Shown: positions 1-8,159, counted from the stretch's first letter. The stretch: 18,067 nucleotides of DNA from an uncultured Mollicutes bacterium (GCA_900549915.1 URQF01000020.1:1-18067), one strand, 5' to 3'. Translations and numbers: made by a program. Notes: generated by a model from the letters alone, not told the origin.

Positions 1-1
1 A

Positions 2-502
2 TACTTCTTTAATATATCTCTTTGCTTCGGCTCTAAAAGGAACTCCGCAAAAGAAATGCTTAAGAATATAGACTCGGCTCTGTTTAAGGCATATTCTCCA
101 AAAGAAAACGAAAAGATTGATAACAATTTTCATCTCCACTATGCCCGAGGAAGAAATATTAATTTCAGCTATTTTCTTTGGAAAAAAATTCCTGTTGCTG
201 ACACAATCGAATATTGGAAGAAAAATTATTCTTTTCTGCATCAATTAACTCCAACTGAAGGAATCGAACTATATAAGAAAGTCGCCCAAGACAGGAAGAT
301 AGGGACTGATAATGAAGATTTTAGATATTTTGAAAACCGACTTACCGGAAAGAAAAACAAAGTCGAACCAGTCTGTGAAATTGGTTTTAGCCTTAAATAC
401 GAATACTCTGATATTGCAATTAGGGGACTTGATAGATTTGCTAGTGAATTACGTGATGATGTTGACCGTGTGTTCATACTAAGGAAACAAGAAAAAGCAT
501 AA
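2..502 (+). CDS. Hypothetical protein, probably C-terminal part of a gene cut by the left edge
   Basis: I do not recognise this protein. The first in-frame ATG is at 56 (148 residues to the stop at 500-502), but the frame has no stop back to base 2 and the ATG at 56 lacks a well-spaced ribosome binding site (AAAGGA lies about 15 bases upstream). The start may therefore be outside the window. The visible part is hydrophilic and rich in Lys, Asn and aromatic residues, with no signal peptide or membrane segment. It contains AGG codons (for example in D(M)KIG and AI(M)GLD) that should be read as Met. Base composition is AT-rich compared with the transporter and hyp genes further right. Its being a gene is moderately secure; its function and true length are unknown. 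Confidence 0.5.
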   Translation, partial: YFFNISLCFGSKRNSAKEMLKNIDSALFKAYSPKENEKIDNNFHLHYARGRNINFSYFLWKKIPVADTIEYWKKNYSFLHQLTPTEGIELYKKVAQDRKIGTDNEDFRYFENRLTGKKNKVEPVCEIGFSLKYEYSDIAIRGLDRFASELRDDVDRVFILRKQEKA

Positions 503-539
503 TCTACTAATTGCATTTATCATTTTCTCCTCCGGTTTT

Positions 540-571
540 TTGATAATCTCATCAACGAAAAGTGTTATATT
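540..571 (+). promoter_or_regulatory. Promoter of the SHOCT membrane protein gene
   Basis: An extended -10 element TG-T-TATATT lies at 563-571. TTGATA at 540-545 could be a -35, but the 20-base spacer is longer than ideal, so the extended -10 probably carries most of the activity. Transcription would begin near 578, just before the strong Shine-Dalgarno AAGGAGG at 587-593. Confidence 0.45.
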
Positions 572-599
572 GTTCCTAGTTCATCAAGGAGGATGACTC

Positions 600-1331
600 A
601 TGGATAATCGAAAATATAGTTTACTATCTGGTCTGTTCCTCTCCTACTTCATTCTCAGCATAACTAATTTTGCATTCGGTTTCATTGCCGTCAGGATCGA
701 TAGGATAAATTTCATCAACGCTAACTACATCGGAGTCGGCTTAATAGATATTTTCTCCCTTGCTGTCTGTGCCTTCCTCATCATCCTCTCTTCCATCATC
801 CTAGCAAAAGCAAAAGACAGAAATCATTCCGGAAGGGCAGTCATGCTCTTTGCCAGTATCAGTCTAACCTCTATCTACAGTGCTAACTTCTTCACGGATA
901 TTGCCCTCTTATGCTCTAACCTGAATATCAATATAGCCTCCTTTATCAGGCTGATTCTCATCCTAGCTGCTTCTATTGTCTCACTCTGCCTATTAAAGAA
1001 AGGATATTCTGCCATAGGCAGAATCATCCTGATTGTCATCGAGAGCATAGCTGCAATTGCCAATATTATTGTTCTCTGCCTTTCCTCCGGTTCCGGTGCA
1101 AGGGCAATCATCTATCAGATTACTACCCTTCTCTTCACTATCCTCTCTATCGTCTGCCTCGTCAGGAGGAAACCGATATACCAGGAAGTCAAACAGACTA
1201 CAGAAGATAAGGCAGACCCTGAACCCTCCCAGAGGGAGAAAGCAGACCTAATCAGGAAATACAAAGAACTTCTCGATAAGGGTGCCATTACTCAGGAAGA
1301 GTACGACCAGAAGAAAAAAGAACTGCTCTAA
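600..1331 (+). CDS. Multi-pass membrane protein with C-terminal SHOCT domain
   Basis: A 243-residue protein starting at ATG 600 with a strong Shine-Dalgarno (AAGGAGG, 587-593). About six hydrophobic stretches are visible (roughly residues 8-32, 45-70, 80-100, 112-134, 138-162 and 168-188), so it should sit in the cytoplasmic membrane. After a charged linker (about 190-214) the last 28 residues form a SHOCT domain (short C-terminal domain), with the typical pattern LLDKGAITQEEYDQKKKELL. SHOCT domains are thought to be small oligomerisation or tethering modules; the membrane part matches no family I can name, so the function is unknown. Several Arg residues given by the standard code are AGG and read as Met here, for example 189-190 (AGG AGG). 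It is a single-gene unit with its own promoter and a terminator at 1351-1376. Confidence 0.8.
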   Translation: MDNRKYSLLSGLFLSYFILSITNFAFGFIAVRIDRINFINANYIGVGLIDIFSLAVCAFLIILSSIILAKAKDRNHSGRAVMLFASISLTSIYSANFFTDIALLCSNLNINIASFIRLILILAASIVSLCLLKKGYSAIGRIILIVIESIAAIANIIVLCLSSGSGARAIIYQITTLLFTILSIVCLVRRKPIYQEVKQTTEDKADPEPSQREKADLIRKYKELLDKGAITQEEYDQKKKELL

Positions 1332-1350
1332 CGGATATTGTTCAATTCTT

Positions 1351-1376
1351 AGCCATCCTAAGCGGATGGCTTTTTT
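1351..1376 (+). terminator. Rho-independent terminator after the SHOCT gene
   Basis: Stem AGCCATCC (1351-1358) pairs with GGATGGCT (1364-1371) around the five-base loop TAAGC, followed by a run of T to 1376. It lies 20 bases after the stop codon. Confidence 0.9.
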
Positions 1377-1568
1377 AATGATAATAGGTTAGTTAATCAT
1401 ACACTTGCTGCTTTGCTTTGTTTTTATACTTATGTTCATTAAAAGTATTTTTTTATTAACATTTGTCAGTTTGCGTCATTTTCAGCCAAAAACATTTTCC
1501 GTTTTTTTTATTTTTTCGTTTAAAAGATTTGCTGATTTTTGTATCATTTGATTAAGGAAGTGAGCCAG

Positions 1569-2915
1569 ATGAATATTTTCAAGAGAAAAATATATAACAA
1601 GCTTCTAGAATGGAAGAATTGTTCTAACGGGACACGGGGTCTTTTACTAGAAGGAGCACGGCGAGTCGGAAAAAGCACCATAGTCAAAGAGTTTGCCGAA
1701 AACGAATATCGTTCCTATATCTTCATCGACTTCGATGAAGAAGGAGAGGAAATCCGGAAAATATTCGACGCCGGTTTCCGTGATCTAGATAGTCTTTTCC
1801 GCTCACTAAGTCTTTACTATCGCACAGAACTGTTTCCACGTCAGTCACTAATTGTCTTTGATGAAGTCCAACGTTTCCCACGTGCTCACGAGGGAAGGAA
1901 ATATTTGGTCAAAGACGGACGTTACGATTTTATCGAGACTGGCTCTCTCATCACCTTGAAGCTCCTCTCCAAAGGATTCACCAACCCTAGTGAAGTCGAT
2001 TACCTATCAAGGTATCCAATGGACTTTGAAGAGTTTCTGATGGCTAGGGGAGATACAGTATCTTATCCAAGGATAAAGGATGCGTTTGAAAGCAGAAAAC
2101 CATTAGGAGAAGTCGTTAACCGTAAACTGATGTCTTTATTTAGAACCTATAGGTGTGTAGGCGGAAGGCCTCAGGCGGTTGAACAGTACCTATCAGACAA
2201 AGTCAACTTCAGTCTGGTAGATAAAGTCAAACGGAATATTGTCAATCTCTATGGTGATGATTTAAAGAAATACGACCTTGAATACCACTCCTTTACCTCT
2301 CCAATCTACTCCCATATTCCCGCCTTCCTTTCCTCGCGGAATAAAATGCTGAAGTTCAGCTCGATTAAAAAAGGAGGCCGATATTCCAATAGGCTCTCTT
2401 CATTAGATGGAATAGAGAAATCAAGGAGGGGCAATCTCTGTCAGAACACCTCGGATCCGACGGTCGGATTAGGACTCACCTCAATTCCAAGTGATATCAA
2501 GATTTATAGCTCCGATACCGGTTTACTTATCACGCAGATTCTAAAAGATAACGAATCCACCTCGAACGATCTCTACAGGAAACTGATTTTCAACAAGCTT
2601 TCTATTAATCAGGGAATGTTTCTCGAAAATTCGGTCAGTCAGGCATTAAAAGGAAGCGGACACTCTCTTTATTTCCATACGTTTGAAAATCAGAAAGCAA
2701 AATACGAAATAGATTTTCTTGTCCAGCGGAAAGGAAAACTATCTCCGATTGAAGTAAAGTCCTCTTCCTATAACAGTCATGTCTCTCTTGATTGTTTTTT
2801 AGAAAAAAACAAAGATAGAAAGAATATCGGTGAGCCAATCATCATCTACACCAAGGATTTAAAAGCAGAAGACGGAATCCTCTATATTCCAATCTATAGG
2901 ACGGGGCTGATTTAA
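1569..2915 (+). CDS. AAA_14/DUF4143 family ATPase
   Basis: A 448-residue ATPase. I start it at ATG 1569, not the in-frame ATG at 1539, because AAGGAAG at 1554-1560 is a Shine-Dalgarno eight bases upstream of 1569. The AAA_14 domain shows Walker A GARRVGKST (residues 29-37), Walker B LIVFDE (94-99) and the GS that follows it (125-126). The family motif GG(M)PQAV (198-204) is written with AGG at the Met. The DUF4143 region ends with a PD-(D/E)XK-like pattern, E380/D382 in YEIDFLV and E395/K397 in IEVKSS. Length and motif order are normal for the family, so the gene appears intact. The molecular role of this family is not established; members are often present in many copies in Firmicutes and Bacteroidetes. 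It stands alone, with no toxin or partner gene beside it. Confidence 0.9.
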   Translation: MNIFKRKIYNKLLEWKNCSNGTRGLLLEGARRVGKSTIVKEFAENEYRSYIFIDFDEEGEEIRKIFDAGFRDLDSLFRSLSLYYRTELFPRQSLIVFDEVQRFPRAHEGRKYLVKDGRYDFIETGSLITLKLLSKGFTNPSEVDYLSRYPMDFEEFLMARGDTVSYPRIKDAFESRKPLGEVVNRKLMSLFRTYRCVGGRPQAVEQYLSDKVNFSLVDKVKRNIVNLYGDDLKKYDLEYHSFTSPIYSHIPAFLSSRNKMLKFSSIKKGGRYSNRLSSLDGIEKSRRGNLCQNTSDPTVGLGLTSIPSDIKIYSSDTGLLITQILKDNESTSNDLYRKLIFNKLSINQGMFLENSVSQALKGSGHSLYFHTFENQKAKYEIDFLVQRKGKLSPIEVKSSSYNSHVSLDCFLEKNKDRKNIGEPIIIYTKDLKAEDGILYIPIYRTGLI

Positions 2916-3021
2916 AGCGGAATTTTTTAGGCCTCTGCTGATTTTCATAGTCAAAAAGACTCGCCTCCTTCTTGTTTTATCGTTTTCATAACGCTTTGAA
3001 TCCATCATGCTTTTGAATCAT

Positions 3022-3050
3022 TTGCAAGGATAAGGCTAGTCACTTATAAT
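3022..3050 (+). promoter_or_regulatory. Promoter of the surface-protein operon
   Basis: TTGCAA (3022-3027), a 17-base spacer and a perfect TATAAT (3045-3050). This is the best sigma-70-type promoter in the window. Transcription should begin around 3056-3058, directly at the inverted repeat 3056-3090, about 80 bases ahead of the start codon at 3140. Confidence 0.75.
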
Positions 3051-3055
3051 GTTAG

Positions 3056-3090
3056 GCGTCAAAAGCAAAATCAAAGCGATTTGATGACGC
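3056..3090 (+). promoter_or_regulatory. Inverted repeat at the predicted transcription start (5' stem-loop or operator)
   Basis: GCGTCA (3056-3061) is the exact inverse complement of TGACGC (3085-3090). Inside it, AAATC (3068-3072) pairs with GATTT (3078-3082) around AAAGC. The transcript from the upstream promoter would start with this structure. It could stabilise the mRNA 5' end or be the binding site of a regulator. There is no T run, so it is not a terminator. Confidence 0.5.
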
Positions 3091-3139
3091 AAAACTATAG
3101 GGTCTAACTTAGATTGCCAGTTGCCAATTACGGATAATC

Positions 3140-3919
3140 ATGAAACTCAAGGGTAAAAATGCAAAGCTTATCGCTTTTACCTCCAGGACCATCTTTACAT
3201 TAGCAACTTTCTTCGCTTCCTCTGTAGCCTGGTTCACTGCCTATCGCAATGTCAAAGCGAATGGCAACGGATTTGAAGTGACAAAAGAAAACTCCATCCT
3301 TGAATCCATTGAAATCCATACCCAGAAAGAGAATGCCTCCTCTCCCTTCATCTTCAATGAAGAGATTAGCGGCAGTTATGTTTTCTCCGATACAAACAGC
3401 AACACTCTTATCTATCATGGAAACGGAAATACAAAGATCGATATCGGAACCTATTCCGTTACCGATTCACGAAAAGCCCTCCTATTCGTCTATAACTTCA
3501 AGCAGGACCAAAGTGAGGATAAGTATCATCCCAAGCTGACGGCAACCTCTACGACAAACGAGGAGAATTCCTTATTCTATTTAGAGAACGGAATACCGAA
3601 AAAACAGTTATCCGACAAATATAATGATTTATCCTCAATCATCTCCTTTACTGCTTTTTCCTTCGATGGCAGCAGCTATGATCTATCTAGTCAGGAAAGG
3701 AACTTTTCATCCTTTGCCAATTATTCCGTAACAAACGGAATCACCTATAATCAGTCCCTTGATCTTTATCAAAGGACAGGAAAGAGGAAATCTCTCGCTC
3801 TTATCTTAAGCTACAACAGCGATAACATCGAATACCTCTATTCTCTCAACCTGTCCAATCCTGCCCTTAATAACGAAAAAGTCCTGTTCGATAACATCGA
3901 CTTCGTCTTAACCTTATAA
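3140..3919 (+). CDS. Membrane-anchored surface protein with N-terminal AWF motif
   Basis: A 259-residue protein with a basic N-terminus and one hydrophobic segment (about residues 9-32) that ends in ASSVAWFTAYRNV. The rest is Ser/Asn/Tyr-rich, soluble and extracellular in character, with no second membrane segment and no LPXTG motif. It looks like a signal-anchored or secreted surface protein. The AWF ending of the signal segment is shared with the next gene and suggests the two are exported and used together. I recognise no enzymatic domain. The ribosome binding site is weak (GGA eight bases upstream of the ATG). It is first in a two-gene operon behind the promoter at 3022-3050, with five bases separating it from the next start. 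Confidence 0.75.
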   Translation: MKLKGKNAKLIAFTSRTIFTLATFFASSVAWFTAYRNVKANGNGFEVTKENSILESIEIHTQKENASSPFIFNEEISGSYVFSDTNSNTLIYHGNGNTKIDIGTYSVTDSRKALLFVYNFKQDQSEDKYHPKLTATSTTNEENSLFYLENGIPKKQLSDKYNDLSSIISFTAFSFDGSSYDLSSQERNFSSFANYSVTNGITYNQSLDLYQRTGKRKSLALILSYNSDNIEYLYSLNLSNPALNNEKVLFDNIDFVLTL

Positions 3920-3924
3920 GCAAT

Positions 3925-5868
3925 ATGAAACATAGAACCGCGTTTATTGTCAGTATCATCGTCTCCGGAGGTATCCTTGCCGCTATCGCCTCCACCATCG
4001 CCTGGTTCGATAACAAGACCAGCGTCACCCCTGCTATCATTGAGGGCAGTTCACAGGGTGCTTATTTCGGTGGCGGAGACGGAACGGAAGGCACTCCTTA
4101 TCTGATTAAAAACCAGAGACACCTTTATAATTTAGCCTGGCTACAGTACTTAGGCGAGTTCAACAAGAACGTAGACAGTGATTCCACTGCTGTTGATAAG
4201 CAGTACTATTTCAAAAGGGATGACTCTCTTCAGGCAAACGGATTAGATAGGAGCAGTTTTGTCCTGCCTCCAATCGGAACAGAGAAGAATCCGTTCCTTG
4301 GAAACTTTGATGGAAACGATGTTACCATCAACCACCTCACAGTCAGTAATAACTTCAACGATTTAAACAAGCATCCTTATAATGTTACATCTGATTCGTT
4401 TAACCAGGAAAATATCCAGATTGTCGGATTTTTTGGCATCATCGGCTCCCATAATGCACTGAGTTATTCTTATTCCTCTGCCATCAATTCTGTTGCCAAT
4501 CTTTATCTGAACAATGTGACCATCAACACATCTTCCAATAATACTTTGTGTGGTATTTTTGCCGGCTATGCTAACGCCTCGATTTCCTATTGCGGTGTCC
4601 ACTATGCCACCATCAAAATCGGATCAAACATTACAAAAATCGATGCCTTCAATAACGTCTCATCCTATACCCTGATTGGCGACTACAACCAAGACGGATA
4701 CGAATGGGAAGATAAACCAGGTGGAGATGTCGGATATGGAACAAGCACTGATATCGGCCAGATTTTTAATGATTTAGGAAGTAAAGAAGGTGCAGCAATA
4801 GGCAAAAATACAGCAATTCCTTTCAAAAAAGCAGTTGGTAGTTCAAGGCAAGCGCCTAACGAAAGTCAAAGTAACATTACTATTTATGACACCACTCAGA
4901 AGAAAGAAAAAAAGGTCACAGTACCTCATGCTTCTTACTATGAAGCAAGTGACAAAGGAAATAATATCGGTTATTTTGTCGGAAGTGACATCAAAGTCTA
5001 CAGTAGAAAAGTGCCAGACAATTATGTCTATAATGCTAACGACATCTCAATAGATTATTACAATTCAGATGATAAAACCATTGATCCTAGTGTCCTTGAT
5101 TATCTAAACTCAAAGAGTTCCTATGGACTAAAAAACGGCCAATACTTAAGGCGACTCAGCGGTAATTCTAGTGATTCTTCAGATTTGGAATACAATTTAC
5201 AAAAAGGCGACGGTTATGACCTTATTGAAAATGCATCCATTGGAAAATGGAATTCTTCTAACAGCAGAAATGGATATTTGTTATTGCCAAAACGATGTGT
5301 CTGGATTACGCCAATAAGAACAGGAAAATTCATTATATTAGCTGCAAATCCTGATGCAAATCCTGATAAAAAAGATTGGGTCTGGCTTGCAATATACAAA
5401 CTTAAAAGACAGGTTCCAGGTGATTATTCAACCTATTATACTGAAATATCCCCCTTTAAAAGTATGCAATTCAACAATACGGTAAAATATCGATACTTGG
5501 CGGTAGATGTAAATGATTTAGATTACGAATATGCTATTGTAGGAATTACTGGAGGCCCCTACATCGCATATTTGGATATCGGTGCAAACGGTGGTGGTTC
5601 TACCACAGATAAAGGAAGTATTAGTAAGCTTGATTTTGTTACTGCAGATGCGAATGAAAAGCTGGCTAAGCTTACGGATCCAGGTTATACCGCATCGAAC
5701 TCTTTCTTCTCAATCAACGGAACCTCTTCTAGTGAATATGTATATTCTTTCCGTAGAATCAATGATTCGATTCTCTATTATGTTTCGCCTATCGGTTCTG
5801 GATTCACTATTACAGAAATAGGAACGGGAACCAAGAAGAAAACGGATAACGCTGACTGTAAATCCTAA
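3925..5868 (+). CDS. Large secreted adhesin-like protein with GLUG/beta-helix repeats
   Basis: A 647-residue protein. Residues about 5-30 form a signal/anchor segment ending in ASTIAWFDN. The opening GDGTEGTPYLIKN...LYNLAWLQYL, then IGTEKNPFLGNFDGND and VGFFGIIGS, follows the pattern of GLUG-motif right-handed beta-helix surface proteins. The remainder is Asn/Ser/Tyr/Gly-rich with no catalytic motif I can identify and no C-terminal anchor. There is no Shine-Dalgarno before ATG 3925 and only five bases after the upstream stop, so it is probably translated by re-initiation. Bases about 4760-5640 are clearly more AT-rich, with fewer C-ending codons than the first 800 bases, suggesting a mosaic gene. 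A role in attachment to host or other surfaces is inference. Confidence 0.75.
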   Translation: MKHRTAFIVSIIVSGGILAAIASTIAWFDNKTSVTPAIIEGSSQGAYFGGGDGTEGTPYLIKNQRHLYNLAWLQYLGEFNKNVDSDSTAVDKQYYFKRDDSLQANGLDRSSFVLPPIGTEKNPFLGNFDGNDVTINHLTVSNNFNDLNKHPYNVTSDSFNQENIQIVGFFGIIGSHNALSYSYSSAINSVANLYLNNVTINTSSNNTLCGIFAGYANASISYCGVHYATIKIGSNITKIDAFNNVSSYTLIGDYNQDGYEWEDKPGGDVGYGTSTDIGQIFNDLGSKEGAAIGKNTAIPFKKAVGSSRQAPNESQSNITIYDTTQKKEKKVTVPHASYYEASDKGNNIGYFVGSDIKVYSRKVPDNYVYNANDISIDYYNSDDKTIDPSVLDYLNSKSSYGLKNGQYLRRLSGNSSDSSDLEYNLQKGDGYDLIENASIGKWNSSNSRNGYLLLPKRCVWITPIRTGKFIILAANPDANPDKKDWVWLAIYKLKRQVPGDYSTYYTEISPFKSMQFNNTVKYRYLAVDVNDLDYEYAIVGITGGPYIAYLDIGANGGGSTTDKGSISKLDFVTADANEKLAKLTDPGYTASNSFFSINGTSSSEYVYSFRRINDSILYYVSPIGSGFTITEIGTGTKKKTDNADCKS

Positions 5869-5902
5869 AGAACAGAAAGGCTTTGTCTTAATCCACATAA
5901 TC

Positions 5903-5934
5903 GGACAAGATAGTTCTCTATCTTGTCCTTTTTT
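5903..5934 (+). terminator. Rho-independent terminator after the surface-protein operon
   Basis: An eleven-base perfect stem, GGACAAGATAG (5903-5913) with CTATCTTGTCC (5918-5928), loop TTCT, then TTTTTT to 5934. Confidence 0.95.
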
Positions 5935-5964
5935 CGTGTAAAATGAACAAGAGTGTATATCAAA

Positions 5965-6612
5965 ATGGAAAAAGCATTATTCTTTGATTTAGATGGGACT
6001 TTATGGAACTCTGTTAGTTCCATTACAAAAAGCTGGAACAGGACAAGGAAAAGATTGAATCTTCCTTATTCCTTCACGGAGCAGGATATTACAAGCCATA
6101 GGGGTCTGACTCCAGAGGAGACAGCCCCGATCGCTTTCCCTGGACTAGAGGAAAAGAAAGCACTTGAGGTCTTCCGGACCTGTGTCAGAGATGAAGTGAA
6201 GTTCCTTTATAAGGAACCTGGTATCTTATATCCAGAGGAAAAAGAAGTATTAAGGAAGCTAAAAGAGAAATATCCTCTTTATGTTGTCAGCAATAGTGAT
6301 GTCGGATATATCGAAAGCTACCTGGATTCCTATTCTTTTAATCATCTGTTCCAAGGTCATCTCTGTGCTGGAGATACCAATCTTCCAAAGTGGAGAAACA
6401 TTCAGGTATTAAAAGAAAAAGAGAACATTAAGGAAGTCATCTATATCGGAGATACCAAGAAGGATAGGGTGGAATCTCTTCATGCCGGGGTTTGTTTTAT
6501 CCATGCTGCTTATGGCTTTGGAAACATAGATCCAGATAGGAATCCAATTCATTCCATAAAGGAACTTCCAAGGAAAGTAGAAGAAGTCTTTCGCAAAAAT
6601 CCTATTAAATAG
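5965..6612 (+). CDS. HAD-superfamily phosphatase, phosphoglycolate-phosphatase-like
   Basis: A 215-residue HAD hydrolase from ATG 5965; an in-frame GTG at 5953 would add four residues, and neither start has a clear Shine-Dalgarno. Motif I is FFDLDGTLW with nucleophile D8 and acid/base D10. Motif II is VVSNSD (S109). Lys142 (PKW) fits motif III. Motif IV is IYIGDTKKD (D163, D167). A helical cap lies between motifs I and II, as in the phosphoglycolate phosphatase/Gph subfamily. Substrate cannot be read from sequence; small phosphorylated metabolites are usual. AGG codons occur at non-catalytic places such as SH(M)GLTPEE. The gene stands alone between the terminator at 5903-5934 and the promoter of the transporter operon. 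Confidence 0.85.
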   Translation: MEKALFFDLDGTLWNSVSSITKSWNRTRKRLNLPYSFTEQDITSHRGLTPEETAPIAFPGLEEKKALEVFRTCVRDEVKFLYKEPGILYPEEKEVLRKLKEKYPLYVVSNSDVGYIESYLDSYSFNHLFQGHLCAGDTNLPKWRNIQVLKEKENIKEVIYIGDTKKDRVESLHAGVCFIHAAYGFGNIDPDRNPIHSIKELPRKVEEVFRKNPIK

Positions 6613-6687
6613 TTTTTGCTTGAAATAGTTGTATTCGATAATTGTGATTCAAAGGCTGTTTTTTCTTCTTTTTTATCAATTAGCACT

Positions 6688-6693
6688 TATAAT
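6688..6693 (+). promoter_or_regulatory. -10 element of the transporter/phosphodiesterase operon
   Basis: A perfect TATAAT in the context CACTTATAAT, like the context of the 3045-3050 box. No good -35 is visible 17 bases upstream. It lies 30 bases before the ATG at 6723, which is preceded by AAAGGA at a long 12-base spacing. Confidence 0.45.
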
Positions 6694-6722
6694 AATGGAA
6701 AAAGAAAGGAAATCTAACTCTT

Positions 6723-8156
6723 ATGGCTGAACAATCACAAAGCAGTCAGAAGCCAATGAAACTGAACTACAAACGTACCAGGATCATCGGCTTTGCGTTT
6801 TTCGGTATTCTTTTGTTATGGCAGGTCTATGATTCCTGGTGTCCTACTTTCCTCACCGAGTTATTCAAAGAAGCACTCAGTGCAGAAAAAGAAGAAGATG
6901 TCCAGTATCTCGTTGGTGTCAGGAGGGCTCTTGATAACTTAACCGCTCTCATCATGCTTCCGATCTTCGGACATCTATCCGATAAGACCCATACGAAAAT
7001 CGGTAAACGAAGGCCATACATCCTAGTCGGAACATTTGTTTCCGCTATTGCATTCCCGTTCATCCCTGTCTTCTTCCATTACAACAATATTATTGGGGCT
7101 ATTATCAGGATGGCAATTGTTGTCTTCTTCAGGAGGATGTACCGTAATCCAGCCGTTGCTTTAAGGCCGGATAGGACTCCAAAGCCGCTTCGTTCCCGCG
7201 CCAACGGATTAATCAATATCATGGGTTATCTCGGTGGTGCCTGTGCTACCATTGTCGGTATGGTCTTTGTTCTCTCCCAGTATCTAGGCAAGAACGGAGC
7301 AACTACCTGGCAGACTGGAAACATCTGGGCTATTGAAGCTCCCTTCCTCATTGCTTCCGTCTTAATGGTTATTTCTGCTCTTATCCTCTTTATTAAAATC
7401 AAAGAAAATAAGATTGAAGCAGAAAGGGCAGAAGAAAGGAAACGCGGAGAAGAAGAAGCTGCAGTCGAAGACAAAGTCACCGATGATGCTCTAAGGAGCA
7501 AGGCCAACAAGACAAGGTTGATCCTGATTCTTGTCGCTGAATTCTTCTGGTTCAGGGCAGATAACGGCATCGGAACCTTTATGGGGAACTATACTCTTTA
7601 TTATCTCAAGAGTTCCACCCGTGCTTTATCCGTTAATACGATCTTAGGCGGTGTCGGTTCCGTCATCGGCTTCATTGTCGGTGGCCTGCTTGCTGAAAAA
7701 CTCGGCCGTAAATGGACCATTATCTCTGGACTTAGCTTAACAGCTTTATCCTTAGCCTTCTGGGTCATCAGGACCTTTGCGATTCCAGTCAAGGTTCCCG
7801 CACAAGGTGAATACAATGCCTTCCCTATCTATATCTATGCCATCTGGTTCCTCAAAGGTCTTGGCATGTCCCTTGTCCACGTCAACTCCTTCCCGATGGT
7901 TGTTGAGCTCTGCTCAAGCAAGAAGATCGGTCGTTTTACTGGTTATTACTATGCTGCTTCCATGGCTGCACAGACCATTACTCCCTGCCTGCTTGGCTTG
8001 CTTCTTCTTCATCCGAACTTCGGATGGAACTATCTCCCGGTCTATGCTCTCTGCTGCAGGGCTGTCGCCTTTGTTATCTTCTTCTTTGTTAAGAACGTTA
8101 AGACAAAGAAAACAACAATCAAAAAAGGACTTGCTGCCCTTGATCAGGATGACTAA
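6723..8156 (+). CDS. MFS sugar transporter, SLC45/GPH-like
   Basis: A 477-residue, about twelve-helix major facilitator. The loop between helices 2 and 3 reads GHLSDKTHTKIGKR(M)PYI, and the segment YRNPAVAL(M)PD(M)TPKPLRS is diagnostic of the SLC45/glycoside-pentoside-hexuronide-like transporters of Firmicutes. These are cation-coupled carriers of sugars or glycosides; the substrate here is not determined. A hydrophilic loop rich in Glu and Lys (about residues 222-258) separates the two six-helix halves. I count about 16 AGG and 12 ATG codons, many AGG at family Met positions, including GKR(M)PY and FFWF(M)AD. It is followed after three bases by a glycerophosphodiesterase gene, so the two are almost certainly co-transcribed. 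AGGAGGATG inside the gene (7131-7139) encodes Met-Met-Met and mimics a ribosome binding site. Confidence 0.88.
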   Translation: MAEQSQSSQKPMKLNYKRTRIIGFAFFGILLLWQVYDSWCPTFLTELFKEALSAEKEEDVQYLVGVRRALDNLTALIMLPIFGHLSDKTHTKIGKRRPYILVGTFVSAIAFPFIPVFFHYNNIIGAIIRMAIVVFFRRMYRNPAVALRPDRTPKPLRSRANGLINIMGYLGGACATIVGMVFVLSQYLGKNGATTWQTGNIWAIEAPFLIASVLMVISALILFIKIKENKIEAERAEERKRGEEEAAVEDKVTDDALRSKANKTRLILILVAEFFWFRADNGIGTFMGNYTLYYLKSSTRALSVNTILGGVGSVIGFIVGGLLAEKLGRKWTIISGLSLTALSLAFWVIRTFAIPVKVPAQGEYNAFPIYIYAIWFLKGLGMSLVHVNSFPMVVELCSSKKIGRFTGYYYAASMAAQTITPCLLGLLLLHPNFGWNYLPVYALCCRAVAFVIFFFVKNVKTKKTTIKKGLAALDQDD

Positions 8157-8159
8157 AGA

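Noticed and set aside
1426..1454. Possible hairpin ATACTT/AAGTAT followed by T run
   Set aside because: Only six A/T-rich pairs with an 11-base loop, after a stronger terminator at 1351-1376; too weak to call.
1569..2915. Toxin-antitoxin or phage-defence assignment for the DUF4143 ATPase
   Set aside because: It stands alone; no partner toxin, nuclease or defence gene adjoins it.
2916..3021. Weak hairpin after the DUF4143 gene (AGCGGA with TCTGCT)
   Set aside because: Short stem with one G-T pair, a 12-base loop and no clean T run; not convincing as a terminator.
6613..6687. Possible terminator after the HAD gene (TTGAA/TTCAA with TTTTTT downstream)
   Set aside because: Five-pair stem with a very long loop; the T run alone is not enough.
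7226..7570. Minus-strand open frame inside the MFS gene, and the plus-strand frame at 7777-8163
   Set aside because: Shadows of the transporter gene in other frames without initiation signals.
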